Positions 23,191 to 35,119 of a stretch of DNA of 64,000 nt are shown here, one piece after another. This DNA is from Desmodus rotundus. Lineage: Eukaryota > Chordata > Mammalia > Chiroptera > Phyllostomidae. Both the position numbers and the translations under genes were made by a program. Location of the stretch: assembly GCF_022682495.2 (NCBI RefSeq), contig NC_071391.1, positions 80,627,161 to 80,691,160 of the forward strand, read 5' to 3'. Each line of letters starts with the position of its first letter. Position 1 is the first letter of the stretch. The notes under the pieces are model-generated. The model worked only from the letters and a program-made list of their open reading frames with translations. It did not search any database and was not told the DNA's origin.

Positions 23191-23431
23191 TAGCCTTCTC
23201 TCAGGTGACCCTATATTTCAGAACTTGTACCAAAGTCTCTGCATTTGTACCTTCAGGGCCCCTTCCGGCACAAGCCCCTGAGGGCTAGGTGGGCAGGCTG
23301 CCCTGGCAGCAGGGCACTTGAGTCGCTTCGCTGTGTTACACTGAGACACGGGAAACCCAAAACAGGTTCTACCCACCTACATACTTTATCTATTTGAAGA
23401 AGAAAAATATACGTTATAGAAACAAAATTAT

Positions 23432-23500
23432 ATTTTACTGGTAGAAATGAAAGTCCAGAGAGGTTAACAACTTGCTGAGAGTCACCCACCAGAATGTGAC
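23432..23500 (+). repeat. MIR fragment
   Basis: 'TATTTTACTGGTAGAAATGAAAGTCCAGAGAGGTTAACAACTTGCTGAGAGTCACCC' (given here only by landmarks) corresponds to the MIR core 'ATTTTACAGATGAGGAAACTGAGGC... AGAGAGGTTAAGTAACTTGCCCAAGGTCAC'. Confidence 0.65.
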
Positions 23501-25983
23501 AGCATTGACAGAGGCCTGTTCACCATGAACGAGGGAGACGACTCACTCACTGTAACTTGAGTTGCCTTCACCTTTGTTCATCCAGCAAACCAGGAAAAAA
23601 GAACAGTCGCAAAGAAATACATGCGGTTCAGAGTGCAAGAGGCCAGTGCACTCAGCCTCCACAGCCTTCGCCTTCAGTGCCTCTCTGGGCGGCCTGAGGT
23701 CGTGTCCTGTGCACAGCCAGGAGCCACCAGGGGAGGCACCCTGGGCATGCTGTCTGCTGTAGGATTAAGGCTGGGGAGGAGGCAGGGGCTGTCACTCAGC
23801 TTTCCTTCTCTCTCAAAGGACAAAGAGGCACATATTCTTGTTTTAAGAAAACTGGTGCAATAGAGATAGTGATGCTCGACAAATATTTTCCTACCTCTCC
23901 CAGTCCCTGAGGCTAAGAGTGGCCGTGTGACTGCTTCTGATGCAAGAAATATGAGAAGAGACCAGTGTAGCTCCTGGGACAAGGTAGCAGAAAGCCCTGG
24001 GGGGTTCTCCAGTGCCTGTGTCCCCACAGTGGTGCCTGAGCTACTACAGGGTCCACAAGGTGCAGGGAAAACCTGGTCCCCCAAAACTGTGAGAAGCAAA
24101 ACATCCCCAATGCACAGGGATCAAGGGATGAGCCTCAGAGTTGTGGGCCTTTTGGGGACCAACAGCCTTGTCTATTCTGACTAATGGAAATCTGAGGGAA
24201 GGAAGCTTGAAGGAAGGCCTGGAGGTGGGGGTCCAGCTGTCGACAGTTAAGGGGGAACCTGGGTCTGGGAACAGCCGCTCTGTGGAGGGAGCTGGGGAGG
24301 TTGGTGCAGCGAGTGGGTGCAGCCCTGGCACAGAGGCCTGGGAGCAGCTTGAGTGGAGTGGGTGGCAGGCAGACTGGGTGAGAGTGAGTGCTAAGAATTC
24401 AGGAGTTTGTTGAGTAAAAGGCACCAGCCACTAGAGAGTAGGAGCTGAATGACTGCACTTATGTAAATGCCCAACAGTAAACCACGCCTCCCCCGTGAGA
24501 ACTCAGATCACACTTACCTGGGAGGGAGGACCAGTGACCGCAGAAAACACAGAGTGACGTGGAGGGATAAATGCTCTCTTTCCGGTCTGGTGCTGATTCC
24601 ACTGGGGCTTTCAGTTCATGGAGAGTCTGTCCACCAATCTGCAAAGGTTTGTGTTTTATATTTCAATTAACAGCACTTAAAGGGCACTGGCTTCGTTGTT
24701 ATTGCACAGCTCCCTTGAGTGTCCATTAGTGCACAGCACTCCACAGGGTTTTACCGAAGGAGAGCCGCCCTTGTCTCTTGGAGTCTGTTTTTAAACTGGC
24801 ATTTCAGGGCTGCTTTACGGCTGGCATTGGTCCTGCTGTTGTTCTACTTAGAACAGAAATGAGTGTCGTCCATCACCATGTGTTCTTTCGAGGCTGCAGG
24901 CTAGAAGAGGACATCGATTTGTAGGAGTTACACCAACCAGGGAGCGTCTGCCGGCCCAGTTTCCGAAGGATACCAGCTGACTCAGTCAGCCTTGAGAACA
25001 TTCAGTGCCAGGGTTGGAGGGGACCCATAACTAGAACTCCCTCGCTCGGCCAAGTGCTCCTGGGGACTGTGAGTGTGGTCCCCACCAGCAGCCTCAGTTG
25101 GGAATCGGACACTCTGGGGGAGATGAGCGTAGGTGGCTTAACAAACCCTCCTGGTGATTCTGAGGCACATTAAAGCGAGAATATTGTGCTCAATGGGAAT
25201 TAACGTAAAAGAAGCAGCTGGGGAAGGCCATAGGTCCCCTTGATCACTGATAAAGCTGTTATACCTGTGGCAACTAGCTTCCTAATCCTGAACCCCAGGT
25301 CAGACAGACTTACCGCTCTGGGTGGCAGCCAGGGCCTCCTCTGTAAAACTAAGCCGTGGAGCAGGAGACATCATCTGCACTTCGTGTGGACAGCTTGCCT
25401 CAGGAAAAGAGGAGGAAGGGCTGGTCCACAGCTCCTCCCTGCACTCACCGGTCACACAACCCCACCTGCCTGAGGCTGAGCCCAGAGAGCCCCAGCACTG
25501 TGCTAACCGGTGTTGTATCTGCACTGAAGGAGGGAACGTCCCCCAGCCACGTGTTCCTTAGTGACCCATTTTCTCCCTCCCAGTTGCTACACCTGCCAGC
25601 TATCCCTGCTTGACCAGGACTGAAATCCAACAGTTTACAAGGGCCAGGGGGCGCTCTTCACGGAGCTACCCCATTGGTGCATGAAAAAAAGTTCTAATTT
25701 TGAGGCTGCAACGTCCATCTGTGTGTCCCAGCAATAAGTGTAGACAGCTGTCTTTCTGCCCCTTTGCAGAAGGGCCCAAGAAGAAATCCAGTCAGTAAGA
25801 TGTGGAGAGGGGAAGCTAAGCACATTGTCTCCCCAAAGTGGTTTGGCCAGGTGCGGCTTCGACTTGTCATTTTCTTGATGCATTTCTTAGTACCTGAAAA
25901 TACGCCATCTTCCTGTCTTCTGCCTCTCGGTGGCCCATGTTTGCCATCCCATGACCTGAGTAGGTTGGAGCAGTACCCCGTAC

Positions 25984-26166
25984 CAGGGGTGTCCAACCTT
26001 TTGGTGTCTCTGGGCCACATTGGAAGAAGAGTTGTCTTGGGCCACAACTTAAATACACAAACACTAATGAAAACTGATGAGCAGAAAAAAGGTTTTCAGT
26101 AAATTTACAATTTTGTGTTGGGCTGTGTGCAGTCCCCGGGCTGAGCCATGTGTTGAATAACCCCTG
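25984..26166 (+). mobile_element. hAT-type non-autonomous DNA transposon, both ends present
   Basis: The left end CAGGGGTGTCCAAC and right end GTTGAATAACCCCTG are imperfect inverted repeats. The interior contains 'TCTGGGCCACATTGGAAGAAG', 'TTGTCTTGGGCCACA' and 'TTTGTGTTGGGCTG', a well-known mammalian hAT remnant. No matching 8-bp target duplication was found. A SINE fragment abuts it on the right. Confidence 0.65.
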
Positions 26167-26355
26167 CCACTAAAAGGTCATGGGTTCCATTCCCAGTCAA
26201 GGTACATGACTAGGTTGTGGGTTTGATTCCCAGTCCAGGCATGTAAGGAAGGCAACCGGTATTTCTTCCTTGCATGAGTGTGTGTGTGGTCTCTCTCCTT
26301 CTCCCCCCCTCCCCCTCCCTCTCTCTCTAAAGCCAATGAACATATCCTCAGGTGC
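26167..26355 (+). mobile_element. Ves-related SINE, 5' part missing
   Basis: Two successive 'TTCCATTCCCAGTCAAGGTACATG' / 'TTGATTCCCAGTCCAGGCATG' modules are followed by a CT-rich tail and 'AAGCCAATGAACATATCCTCAGG'. The tRNA head before AAAAGGTCATGGG is absent. This is an older relative of the Ves copies. Confidence 0.6.
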
Positions 26356-26445
26356 AGAATTAAAAAAGACAAAAGTGTGCTGCTCCCTTCCCTTTCCCAA
26401 AGGAGAAGAAACGCAAAGAACAAAAGGAATCATTAGTCAAAACAC

Positions 26446-26560
26446 CTCATTTTCCAGCAGACGAATCAGAGGCCCAGAGAAGTGGAGGGACATGTTCAGG
26501 CCAAACCTCTAATTAGCAGCAGAAGCACAACCCACACCCAGGTTTAGCACCCACAGGCTG
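26446..26560 (+). repeat. MIR fragment
   Basis: 'CATTTTCCAGCAGACGAATCAGAGGCCCAGAGAAG', then 'AATTAGCAGCAGAAGCA.AACCCACACCCAGG' follows the MIR core order (ATTTTACAGATGAGGAAACTGAGGC ... AGTAAGTGGCAGAGC ... CGAACCCAGG). Confidence 0.6.
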
Positions 26561-26569
26561 AAAACAGTT

Positions 26570-29500
26570 AGCCCTCCACAGCTCCATAAACAAGCCTATG
26601 AGCCATTGCTTATATAGTATTATCTAAATTGGGCTTATCTTATATCACACTATAACCAGAAACAACTGATTACTTGTCATGTATCTTCTTAAATACTTTC
26701 CCCCTGAATCACCACTACTGGCCAGACAAATCCATGTGGAAGAAAGGGTGTCAAGTAGAATCGCTTGGGAGTTTGCTGTGGAAGGCAGCAGCCCACGCTG
26801 TGCCTTCTTTATCTCTTGACCTTGAGCCTCGGGTTCTCTAATGGATCTATTAAAAGGTGAAAGTGAGAATAGACCTGGCGTGATGGATCATTCAGATAGA
26901 TATCTGATTAGTGGCTCAAAGGGCTCCACCAGGTGATTTTGTCCAGTGCTTCCAGTCTGTATTAATACATAAAATGTAGTGTTTCAGGTGCTATCCACGA
27001 ACCCCAGCCACAGGACACCCACAGGACATCCCCACTGCACCCCCAGGTCTTATGGCAGAATGGGTTTCCACCAACTTCTGCTTGCAAAGGAGGAAAGACC
27101 TGAGAAACAGCAATTTGATAAGAAACCACAACAAAAGTATTTTTTAAGTGATGAAAATGCTTGATAACCAATGACTTCAAATAAATTGAGACCACTTTGG
27201 GAACAACTATTCCTAGATATGAGACAACATTTCTGACAGATGAAAAGGTTATTCACTATGTGTCCTTGTAAGTTGGGGACTGTTTCTAAAAGTTAAACCT
27301 AGTGTCCTTGAAAAACATCAGGTATCATATGAGCATATTTTGTGTGTTTTTTCCTGAAAATCTTTAAGGGGTATCTTTGTACTTGGCAGGTGAGTACCTG
27401 CCATATAATGCATTCTTGCAGGCTGTAAGAGTGACTACTAATAAAATAGCTGACTCATGTCGCAAATGGTCACCCAATCCTCTACGCTTCAGTCCTTGGA
27501 CACTCAAGCCACCTCAGAGTGCCAGGAATAGTGCCACCCAGTGAATTAATAATGCCGCTTCATGTCCCAGCTCTGCCACTAGACTCCTCCACCTTCTTTC
27601 TCCAAACGCAGGCCAACTCCAAATAATGCTCTGTGAAATCAGAGAAGGTGAGAACCTGAGACGGGCAGGCAAGCCCCACTGGTCAGTAGGGCACCTCCTC
27701 AAGAAGGTGATATTCACTGCTTAGCATCGCCACGCAGAATCGAGTGCAAAGAAATGCCCCAGGCTGATGTTAGAATATATTTATTGCTACATTTATATAC
27801 AATTATACAAACAGCCCAGACAGGAAAAGGAATGTTGCATCAATGTCTCCAGATTTCACAGATGTGAGCCAGTAAACAGAGCTGTACACCACTGAATTAG
27901 CTCTCAGTAGAAAGCCAAAAATAAGTCACATACATTTTTTTTGAAAAAGTGGAAAATTCTTGGAAATCGTCTCCATATATCCCTCCTTGCAAGCTAGTCA
28001 TGCAGACTAAGAGTGGGCTCTGAGAAGCTGATGCTTTCCGGCATGTTGGGGATGGGGCCTTGAGGACGGCAAGCAGCGGACGCTGGCTTGGGACTGCAGA
28101 GTGCAATACAGAATGCCCAAGTCCTGTCCCGTATTTCCACGGTCAGTCCCTAGGAAAGGCAATCGAGGGGGGTTTGGGAGAGATAGGAGAGCAAGAAAGG
28201 GAAAACCAACAGTAAAAAGATGTGGAGGGAACCATCGGCAAGAGCCCTGGTTTTGAGAACAAGTGTCCATCTGGTTCCAGCTGGGATTCTGGACTTTGGG
28301 GGATGGATATTCACATTCAGAACATCAGGCATATCCTGGTAGGTCCCTATCCTAAAGCTCACCATACGTCAGATGCCAGGGACCTGCATGAAGACACAGT
28401 GAACAGGAAAGTTAGGTAAGAAAGAAGAAAATGAAACTTAAATATTACCAAAATAGGGCTGAAATGAGCACAGCCCTGAAAACCTTTCTACATTTCCTAA
28501 GTAGCATTAGCCACGGTTGAGTTGTCTATTGAGTTTTCTTTTGGGGGGGGGGTCGGTGTAGAGGCAAGGCCATGACACACGTTGTGCCACGACAAAGGGG
28601 GGTCCACAGACTCTGCCCTCTGAGCTCAGCCAGCTCATGGTATGTTTGGTCTCAAAGGGAACCTAACACACTGGATCAAATCATGCAAACTGCAGGTCCA
28701 GAATTAGCATTAGGGTATGGATCACAGTGTACACACTCCCTTTTGGGTGGGTATTCACAGTCACATAGACCTTTGTGATGTGAATCACAGGGGAAGCCAT
28801 TGAGCAGCCTGAGGGGCATGTGTGCCCAAGGGATGAGCTCATTGTATTTACACCAGTTCTGCCTCTCCCCCTACCCCCCTGCAGGCCACTTTTCACCCCA
28901 GGGCTCAAGAAGGGAGTGTCTTCAGATCAGGTCTAACACAGTCTCCTAAGCTAAAATCAGCCTAGCACCTCAGAGAAAGGACAAGGCCTGAAGGATGAGA
29001 GCAAGAAGCCTGTGGGTCTGAATACATCTGACTGCCAGAGGCCTTCGGGGCTGACTAATAATTGGGATGCAGCCTGGTACCCGAGGCTGCAGGGCATTCT
29101 ATCTCTGAAGAAACCATGACTACGGCTGGTCCATGGCTATAGATGCTACCTCTAATTCCTCACTACCCTAATCCCATGGGCCATAGAAAAACAGGAGGAG
29201 AGTTTGATGGAGAAACCCTACAGACTGGAGAAGGACCAGAGAACCACTTAGAAGTCCCTGTCCTTTTTCTTGGGTCAGTAACATTATAATCAGTTAGAGA
29301 GGGGCCCAGCATTTCTTTTGAGGCTGCCAACTATGAGACATTTCAAGCTGCAGGAGGTGATGTGGTGACTGTCAATTCCTTGATCCTTTAACAAATTAAT
29401 CTCTGGGTAATTCAAAATCTCTGTCATTTGATCTTGACTTTTCCAGTGAGTCATGCAGAAGATTTATTTTCCTACTTCTGATGACAGTGGCAGAGTCACA

Positions 29501-29600
29501 CTCACTTGAAGGCTTTGCTCTAAAAAGCAAAAACGTTAACGGGTAAAAGTCAATGAGGAAAAACTGCACATTAGGCACATTTTAATTTGGGGGCTTTTAC
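26570..29600. other. Single-copy intergenic DNA, no gene recognised
   Basis: No exon, RNA gene or young transposon is evident. The short open frames have no domain. A minus-strand AATAAA (TTTATT at 27780-27785) exists, but nothing shows that a transcript ends there. Confidence 0.5.
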
Positions 29601-29604
29601 CAAT

Positions 29605-29758
29605 CAGCAAACAAAATTGAAAGAGTTACATAAACCTCTGCATTGGAAGAAATGGTTTAAAGAGGAATAGCTAAACAGGATCAGCAAACAAAGTTGAAAG
29701 AGTTACATAAACCTCTGCATTGGAAGAAATGGTTTAAAGAGGAATAGCTAGACAGGAT
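29605..29758. repeat. 77-bp perfect-frame tandem duplication (2 copies)
   Basis: Copies 29605-29681 and 29682-29758, each CAGCAAACAAA...ACAGGAT, abut exactly and differ at only two positions (AAAATTG/AAAGTTG; CTAAACA/CTAGACA). The near identity marks a recent duplication. It lies at the left edge of an LTR-like segment. Confidence 0.95.
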
Positions 29759-29759
29759 G

Positions 29760-30090
29760 ATCTCACTGCAAATTTCTAAGTGGAGTGGTGCATGGCCACG
29801 CCCAAACATACAGCTCTTTAGTGGGAGGTTACCTGTACCTGAGCATCCCCTCCATTGCTTCTGTGAATCTAGGTTAACACCTTTGAAACAAGCCCTAAAC
29901 ACCCTCAAGAGAGCACATAATCTCGTAACTTTCTCCCACATCCATATAATCTTGCTTACTTTCACTCCTTAATTTCAAATTCATAAAAAAAGCTGCAAAA
30001 CTGTTGCTCTCCAAAGCATTTGAGATCTTGCTTCCCAGCCATGTGTTGTCAGTTTGGCTCAAATAAACCCTTGTAAAAATTTAAAACATA
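29760..30090 (+). mobile_element. Possible solo LTR of an endogenous retrovirus (old)
   Basis: A segment with LTR-like order ends in 'TTTGGCTCAAATAAACCCTTG': an AATAAA at ~30062 shortly before the presumed end, preceded by 'GAGATCTTGCTTCCCAGCC'. No viral coding sequence is adjacent. Exact termini, the TG/CA ends and target duplications were not identified, so the call is tentative. Confidence 0.3.
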
Positions 30091-30982
30091 CAGATGAATA
30101 GCTGAAAATTGTTCATTGCAAGCTATGGAACATTAAGAATGTGTTTTAACCAAGGGTTTTAGCTCATATCAGGAATAAGGCTAACTGGATCATATGAATT
30201 CACAATCAGCTCCACCCCTTTCAAAATGAGCCAGAGCCAATGGTGACATTTATGTCACAAGCACTTCAAGTGGATTTGAAGCAATGGAGCCTTTCCGTGC
30301 TGCCGCAGCGTGTCAGAGATCCTGTGTGACCTTCAACTCATTTTACAGCATTCAAAGTTCAAGGTCAAAAAGCAAATTATATCTAAAAACCCCCCACCTG
30401 AAGCAATTATATATCTGACCATTTTACATAAAAAGATCTAAAAAATCATATTGTTATGATGGACATTTATTCCAGATCTTAAAAGTACTATATCCAATAT
30501 ATTCACACATAACTAGGGTTAGGCGTATAAAACTTTGGAAGACTGAAATAGCAAACTGGAGGAACTCAAATGAACCATTCAAGATCTACAAGGTAAACTG
30601 AATTGCTGTGGTTTTACTTAGAAATTGGATGGGTCACAACAGTATTTGCCAAAGAAATTAAGGAATTTTAAAACAGGCTGTTAACATGGTTGATCAATGA
30701 TTTTTAAATATTTCCAAATTAAGATCAAGTCATAATACTAACCTGTCTTATGAACCAATTCCAGAATTATTCTACTCAATATGTATGTGCGGCACTTCAT
30801 TTTTAAATATATCTAAATATTTTTTAAAATAAGGAGAAATCTAACAGCTGCACACGAGTGTCACTGTGTGAGCTTGCACTGTAATACACCATATCAAGAG
30901 AGTTCTTTCATGAAGGCAAGAGAAACAGTCTGACGTAGCAGGTCCAATCAGTTCACCAAGATTACAGGTAAAATCTCAATTT
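30091..30982. other. AT-rich intergenic DNA, nothing recognised
   Basis: No coding, RNA or repeat signal that I can support. Confidence 0.55.
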
Positions 30983-30996
30983 AATAAACTATCTGA

Positions 30997-31218
30997 GCCC
31001 TGGCTGCTGTGACTCAGTGGAGTGAATGCTGGCCTGCAAACCGAAAGGTCGCAGGTTTGATTCCCAGTCAGGGCACATGCCTGGGTTGCCAGTCAGGTCC
31101 CCAGTTGGGGGCATGCAAGAGGCAACAGATAGATGTAATCTCTTGCATAAGAAAAACATTGATGTTTCTCTCCCTCCCTTCTCCTCTAAAAAGTAAATAA
31201 ATAAAATCTTAAAAAATA
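30997..31218 (+). mobile_element. Ves SINE with 14-bp TSD
   Basis: The head GCCCTGGCTGCTGTGACTCAG is followed by a B-box-like AGGTTTGATTCCCAG, the Ves body, a CT-rich tail and AAATAAATAAAATC. AATAAACTATCTGA repeats at 30983-30996 and 31219-31232. The CTCF-like core is degraded (CCAGTTGGGGGCAT at 31101-31114). Confidence 0.92.
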
Positions 31219-31232
31219 AATAAACTATCTGA

Positions 31233-33200
31233 CCTCAAAATTATTAAATTGGAGGAAGATGTTCTTGACTGGCAGAGTCCAAGAGATGTAAACAGTTGAG
31301 AAATAACCTAGAGGGGGTGGAATTAGATGCTGTAATGGTAGGGGTTGCTCTGAGTCAGCTCCTTTGACTAAGAATTCAGCTATTAGGGGGTCCAGCATCT
31401 TGGCAGTGGACAGATATGGCAGGTCTAACGGGAAGGTGGGCTGGCCCTGGCTACAGCTGCCACGTGTACTTACCTAGTAAGGGAGGGAAGCTTCTTCCTA
31501 ACTGTTACATTTGCTTTATGCTGTTTTGGCAAGTACGTATCTGGAACAATGCATACAGTTTGGGTCCCCACCTTTTAAAAGAAACATCAAGAGGTTAGAA
31601 AGCATCTAGCAAAAGAACACAGAAGGACGCCAAGTGCTGAGGGGACCACATCACCCTGGGTCATGCAGGGCCCCTGGTAACCGAACTGCCACAGTCATCT
31701 CTGTCATAATCTTGAACTTCTTTTTCAATCTACTTTTGAATCTCCATAATTACAATATGAAAATAAAAATACTCTAAATGACTCTTTTAAATAGATGTTA
31801 GAATTCTAATAGTGTAGCAACTCTACACTATTCAGTTTCACAAGAATAATGGATCTCAAAGCCATACACATCAAAGCGTTGGAACTATTAGAATAGTGCA
31901 TAAGACAGTTTATATTTTATTCAAGGTTCTCTCTCGATTCATTTAGGCACTATTAAAATGTCTTGTAGTCACCAACCAGCCTTACAGACCCAAAATATTT
32001 TGGGGTGGCCTGTTTTGAAATCAACAATTGCTATCCTTGAATAAGCACATTTTCAATATACTATACCTATTCACGAAAAGACTGGTGTGGGCTAAGACAG
32101 ACAAACAACAGAAACCTCCTCTGCTGCAGCCCTGTCGGTATTGCAGTGGTTAGAGATCGATTTCAGCCCCACTTTCTCTGGTCTGCCTTCTTTAGCTGAC
32201 TCACCTGCCATTCTCAGATGTGGCCCTTACGGACACCAAAACCGGTCACCAAAACTCTACAAAGAAACTGCCACACTGGCCAAGCTTATCCATATGTGAG
32301 TTCTCTCCGTGGGGAGAACATTGCTTACAGCATTCCTGTGCTCGTGAGTCAAACATCAGAAAGTCAGTTACTGCCAATCTGTATAAATCAGTTTTGTACC
32401 AAAAGGGCATCTGTGTTGGGCTGTTGCCCCTGGAAACCATGTTGTAGATGACAGTTCAGTTTCCAGGCAGTTTAACCCACAATGAAAAACGGAGTCTTTG
32501 AAGTAATATACAGTAGAAACCCCAAATTTGTCAATGCTAGTAAAAAAGGAAGACAAAAACAATAAAACTTATTAATACTATGATAATTTTTGTTTGATGC
32601 TTTGGCTTGATGTTCAACTGTACAGAATTAATTAGATAACTAAGTAGAACTTCAAATTTAAGAACATTTTAAAGGGAATTTGAAGTATTTTAAAAGATTT
32701 GGAGGGTTACCAGAGCTGTCACTTTATCATGTCAAATGTCATTTAAAGAGGTATTACTGTATTTCTTCCTTAGTCACCAGCACTACTGCCACCATGATCA
32801 ACCATAGCAGAGGTAGGTTTGTACTCATAGAGGAACAAAGGGAGAAAGAGCAAAGGAAGGAAAAGTGAATATGATGAAGATCAAGAGAAAGGAGAATGAG
32901 GGAGTTAAGTGGATGAATGTAAGGTACAAATAAGAAAACAGAGTGAGGGGTAACTGATAATCAGGGAAACTAAGAGAAAAGAGAGAGATGGAGATAGCAA
33001 GTCAGGAATTTCCAATGGGTGCCACCAGGTGGCGCCATGAGATTTACCTAGTTGATGACAGAGGCTTGAAGGACAGTGAGGGGGACAGACAAATCAAAGG
33101 GGCAGGACATTCACAATACAGGGGGCTCAGGCTTGGAGGAGCACCAAGCCACAGGCAAGGTCACATATCTAGTTATCCGAGGCACGCAAACTTGGTTTAA
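31233..33200. other. Intergenic DNA, single-copy
   Basis: No gene recognised. It holds a small perfect hairpin (31808-31832: AATAGTGTAG, loop CAACT, CTACACTATT) and, near its right end, a strong CTCF-like motif. Confidence 0.55.
33022..33036 (+). promoter_or_regulatory. Candidate CTCF binding site
   Basis: CCACCAGGTGGCGCC matches the CTCF core consensus CCASYAGRKGGCRS at every position and lies in apparently single-copy DNA between the two convergent genes. Such sites often anchor loops or boundaries. Occupancy is inferred only from the motif. Confidence 0.5.
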
Positions 33201-35030
33201 CAGTAGAAAACCTACTTAATCCAGTATGTTCACAAACAAAAAGCACATACACATTGTCTCAATATACACAGAAATTGCATTTGACAAATTTTAAACCTCC
33301 TTCTTATTAAAAAATAAAAAAAACCTCGAGCAAAACAGGCAAATGTATATAACAGGAAGATTCATTAACCTGATAAAGGGCATGCACCAAAAACCAAGAG
33401 CAAACATGTAGTGACAAATGTTAGAAGTGCTATCAAAGAAAGGAAATAATAAAGATCAGAGCAGAAATAGAGTCTAAAAAAAAAAAGAAACAAAAGGTCA
33501 ATGAATCCAAGAGCTGGTTCTTTGAAAAGATAAATAATATTGACAAACCTTTAGACAGACTCGTCAATAAAAAAAGAGAGAGGACCCAAATTAATAAAAT
33601 CAGAAATGAAAGAAGAGGAAAAACTGACACCAAATAAATACAAAGGACAGTAAGAAAATATTATGAACAATTATATGCTATCAAGTTAAAAAATCTGGAT
33701 GATATGAATTCCTAGAAAAAATTTGACACCTAGTGAAATTAAAGTAGTAATTTAAAAACTCCCAATAAACAAAAGCCCTGGACCAGATGGCTTTACAGGT
33801 GTATTTTACCAAACACTCTGAGAAGAACTAATACCTCTCATTTGCAAACTATTTTAAAAAATTCATTTCATAAGACCAGCATTATCCTAATTGCAAAACC
33901 AGATAAAGACACTACAAAACAAATAAAAGTATAGGCCAATATCCCTGATGAACAAAGACACTAAAATCTTCAACAAAATATTAGCAAACCAAATACAGAA
34001 ATACATCAAAAAGATCCTACATAATGATCAAGTGGGATTTATTCCGGGAATGCAAAGTTGGTACTACATTTGCAAATCAATAAATGTGATACACCACATA
34101 AACAAAACGAAGATAAAAACTACATGATCATATTAATAGATGCAGAAAAAGCTTTTGATAAAAGTCCAGTATCCATTTATGATAAAAACTCTCAGCAAGT
34201 ATGATTAGAGGGAACATATCTTAACATAATAGAGGCCATATATGACAAACCCACTGCCAGCATCATACTCCATGGGCAAAAACTACAAGCATTCCCCTTA
34301 AGATCAGGAACAAGACAGGGATGTCCACTTTCACCTCTCTTTTTCAACTTAGTACTGGAAGTCCTAGTCACAGCAATTAGATAAGGAGAAGAAATAAAAA
34401 GTCATCTAAAACAGAAAGGAAGAAGTAAAATGGCCTTTATTTGCAGATGACATGATTCTGTACATAGAGAACCCAAAAGATTCCATGAGAAAGTGGAAGT
34501 ATACACTGTACTCATGGATAGGAAGAATTAACATCATTAAAATGTCCATACTACCCAAAGCAATCATAGATTCAATGCAATTCCGATGAAGATTCCAATG
34601 ACACATTCACAGAACTAGAAGAAATATTTCAAAAATTTATATGGAGCCACAAAAGGCCCAAAATAACAACAGCAAACCTGAGAAAGAAGAACGAAGTTGG
34701 AGAAATCATGCTACCTAATATCAAACTATATGATAAGGCCACAGTAATCAAAACAGCATTGTCCTGGCATAAAAACAGACACATAGATCAATGGAACAGA
34801 ATGGAGAGCCCAGAAATTAACCCACACCTTTATAGTCAATTAATATTCAACAGAGAAAACAAGCACACACAATGGGCTAAAGACAGTTTATTCAATATAT
34901 GGTGCTGGACAGATATGTGCAGAGAAATGAAACTAGACCACCTTCTTACACCACACACAAGGATAAATTGAAAATGGACTATTAAAGACTTACAATTTAG
35001 ACCTGAAATCATAAAAATTTTAGAAGAAAA

Positions 35031-35119
35031 TAGTCTACAGTCATACCACCCTGAACATGCCAGATCTCGTCTGATCTTGGAAGCTAAGCAGGGTCAGGCC
35101 TGGTTAGTACTTGGATGGG
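35031..35119 (+). pseudogene. 5S rRNA pseudogene, 3'-truncated, inserted in L1
   Basis: From GTCTACAG at 35033 the sequence follows vertebrate 5S rRNA for about 87 nt: ACCACCCTGAACATGCC, GATCTCGTCTGATCT, GGAAGCTAAGCAGGGTC, GGCCTGGTTAGTACTTGGAT. It stops at GGATGGG, roughly 35 nt short of the normal ~120-nt end. It differs by a few transitions, including the CpG in the internal promoter region. The 9-bp repeat AGAAGAAAA (35022-35030 and 35120-35128) flanks it, so it is a retroposed copy that used L1-type target duplication. No poly(A) tail is present. Not a functional 5S gene. Confidence 0.9.

Larger units (their letters stand above)
19480..25980. other. GC-richer intergenic DNA with old L2/MIR remnants only
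   Basis: No L1 or Ves SINE is seen across 6.5 kb, and no exon can be supported. L2-like fragments are listed separately. A weak L2 resemblance also occurs around 19.93-20.40 kb. The longest frames (21911-22357 minus; 23674-24099 minus; 22503-22919 plus) have no domain and overlap frames on the other strand, as expected of GC-rich non-coding DNA. Confidence 0.55.

Noticed and set aside
27780..27785. Minus-strand AATAAA as the end of a long RDX isoform or lncRNA
   Set aside because: A lone hexamer in AT-rich DNA with no linked exon or splice signal that I can identify.
35031..35119. Functional 5S rRNA gene
   Set aside because: It lacks the 3' third and the T-run terminator, has changes in the body, and sits with a TSD inside an L1.
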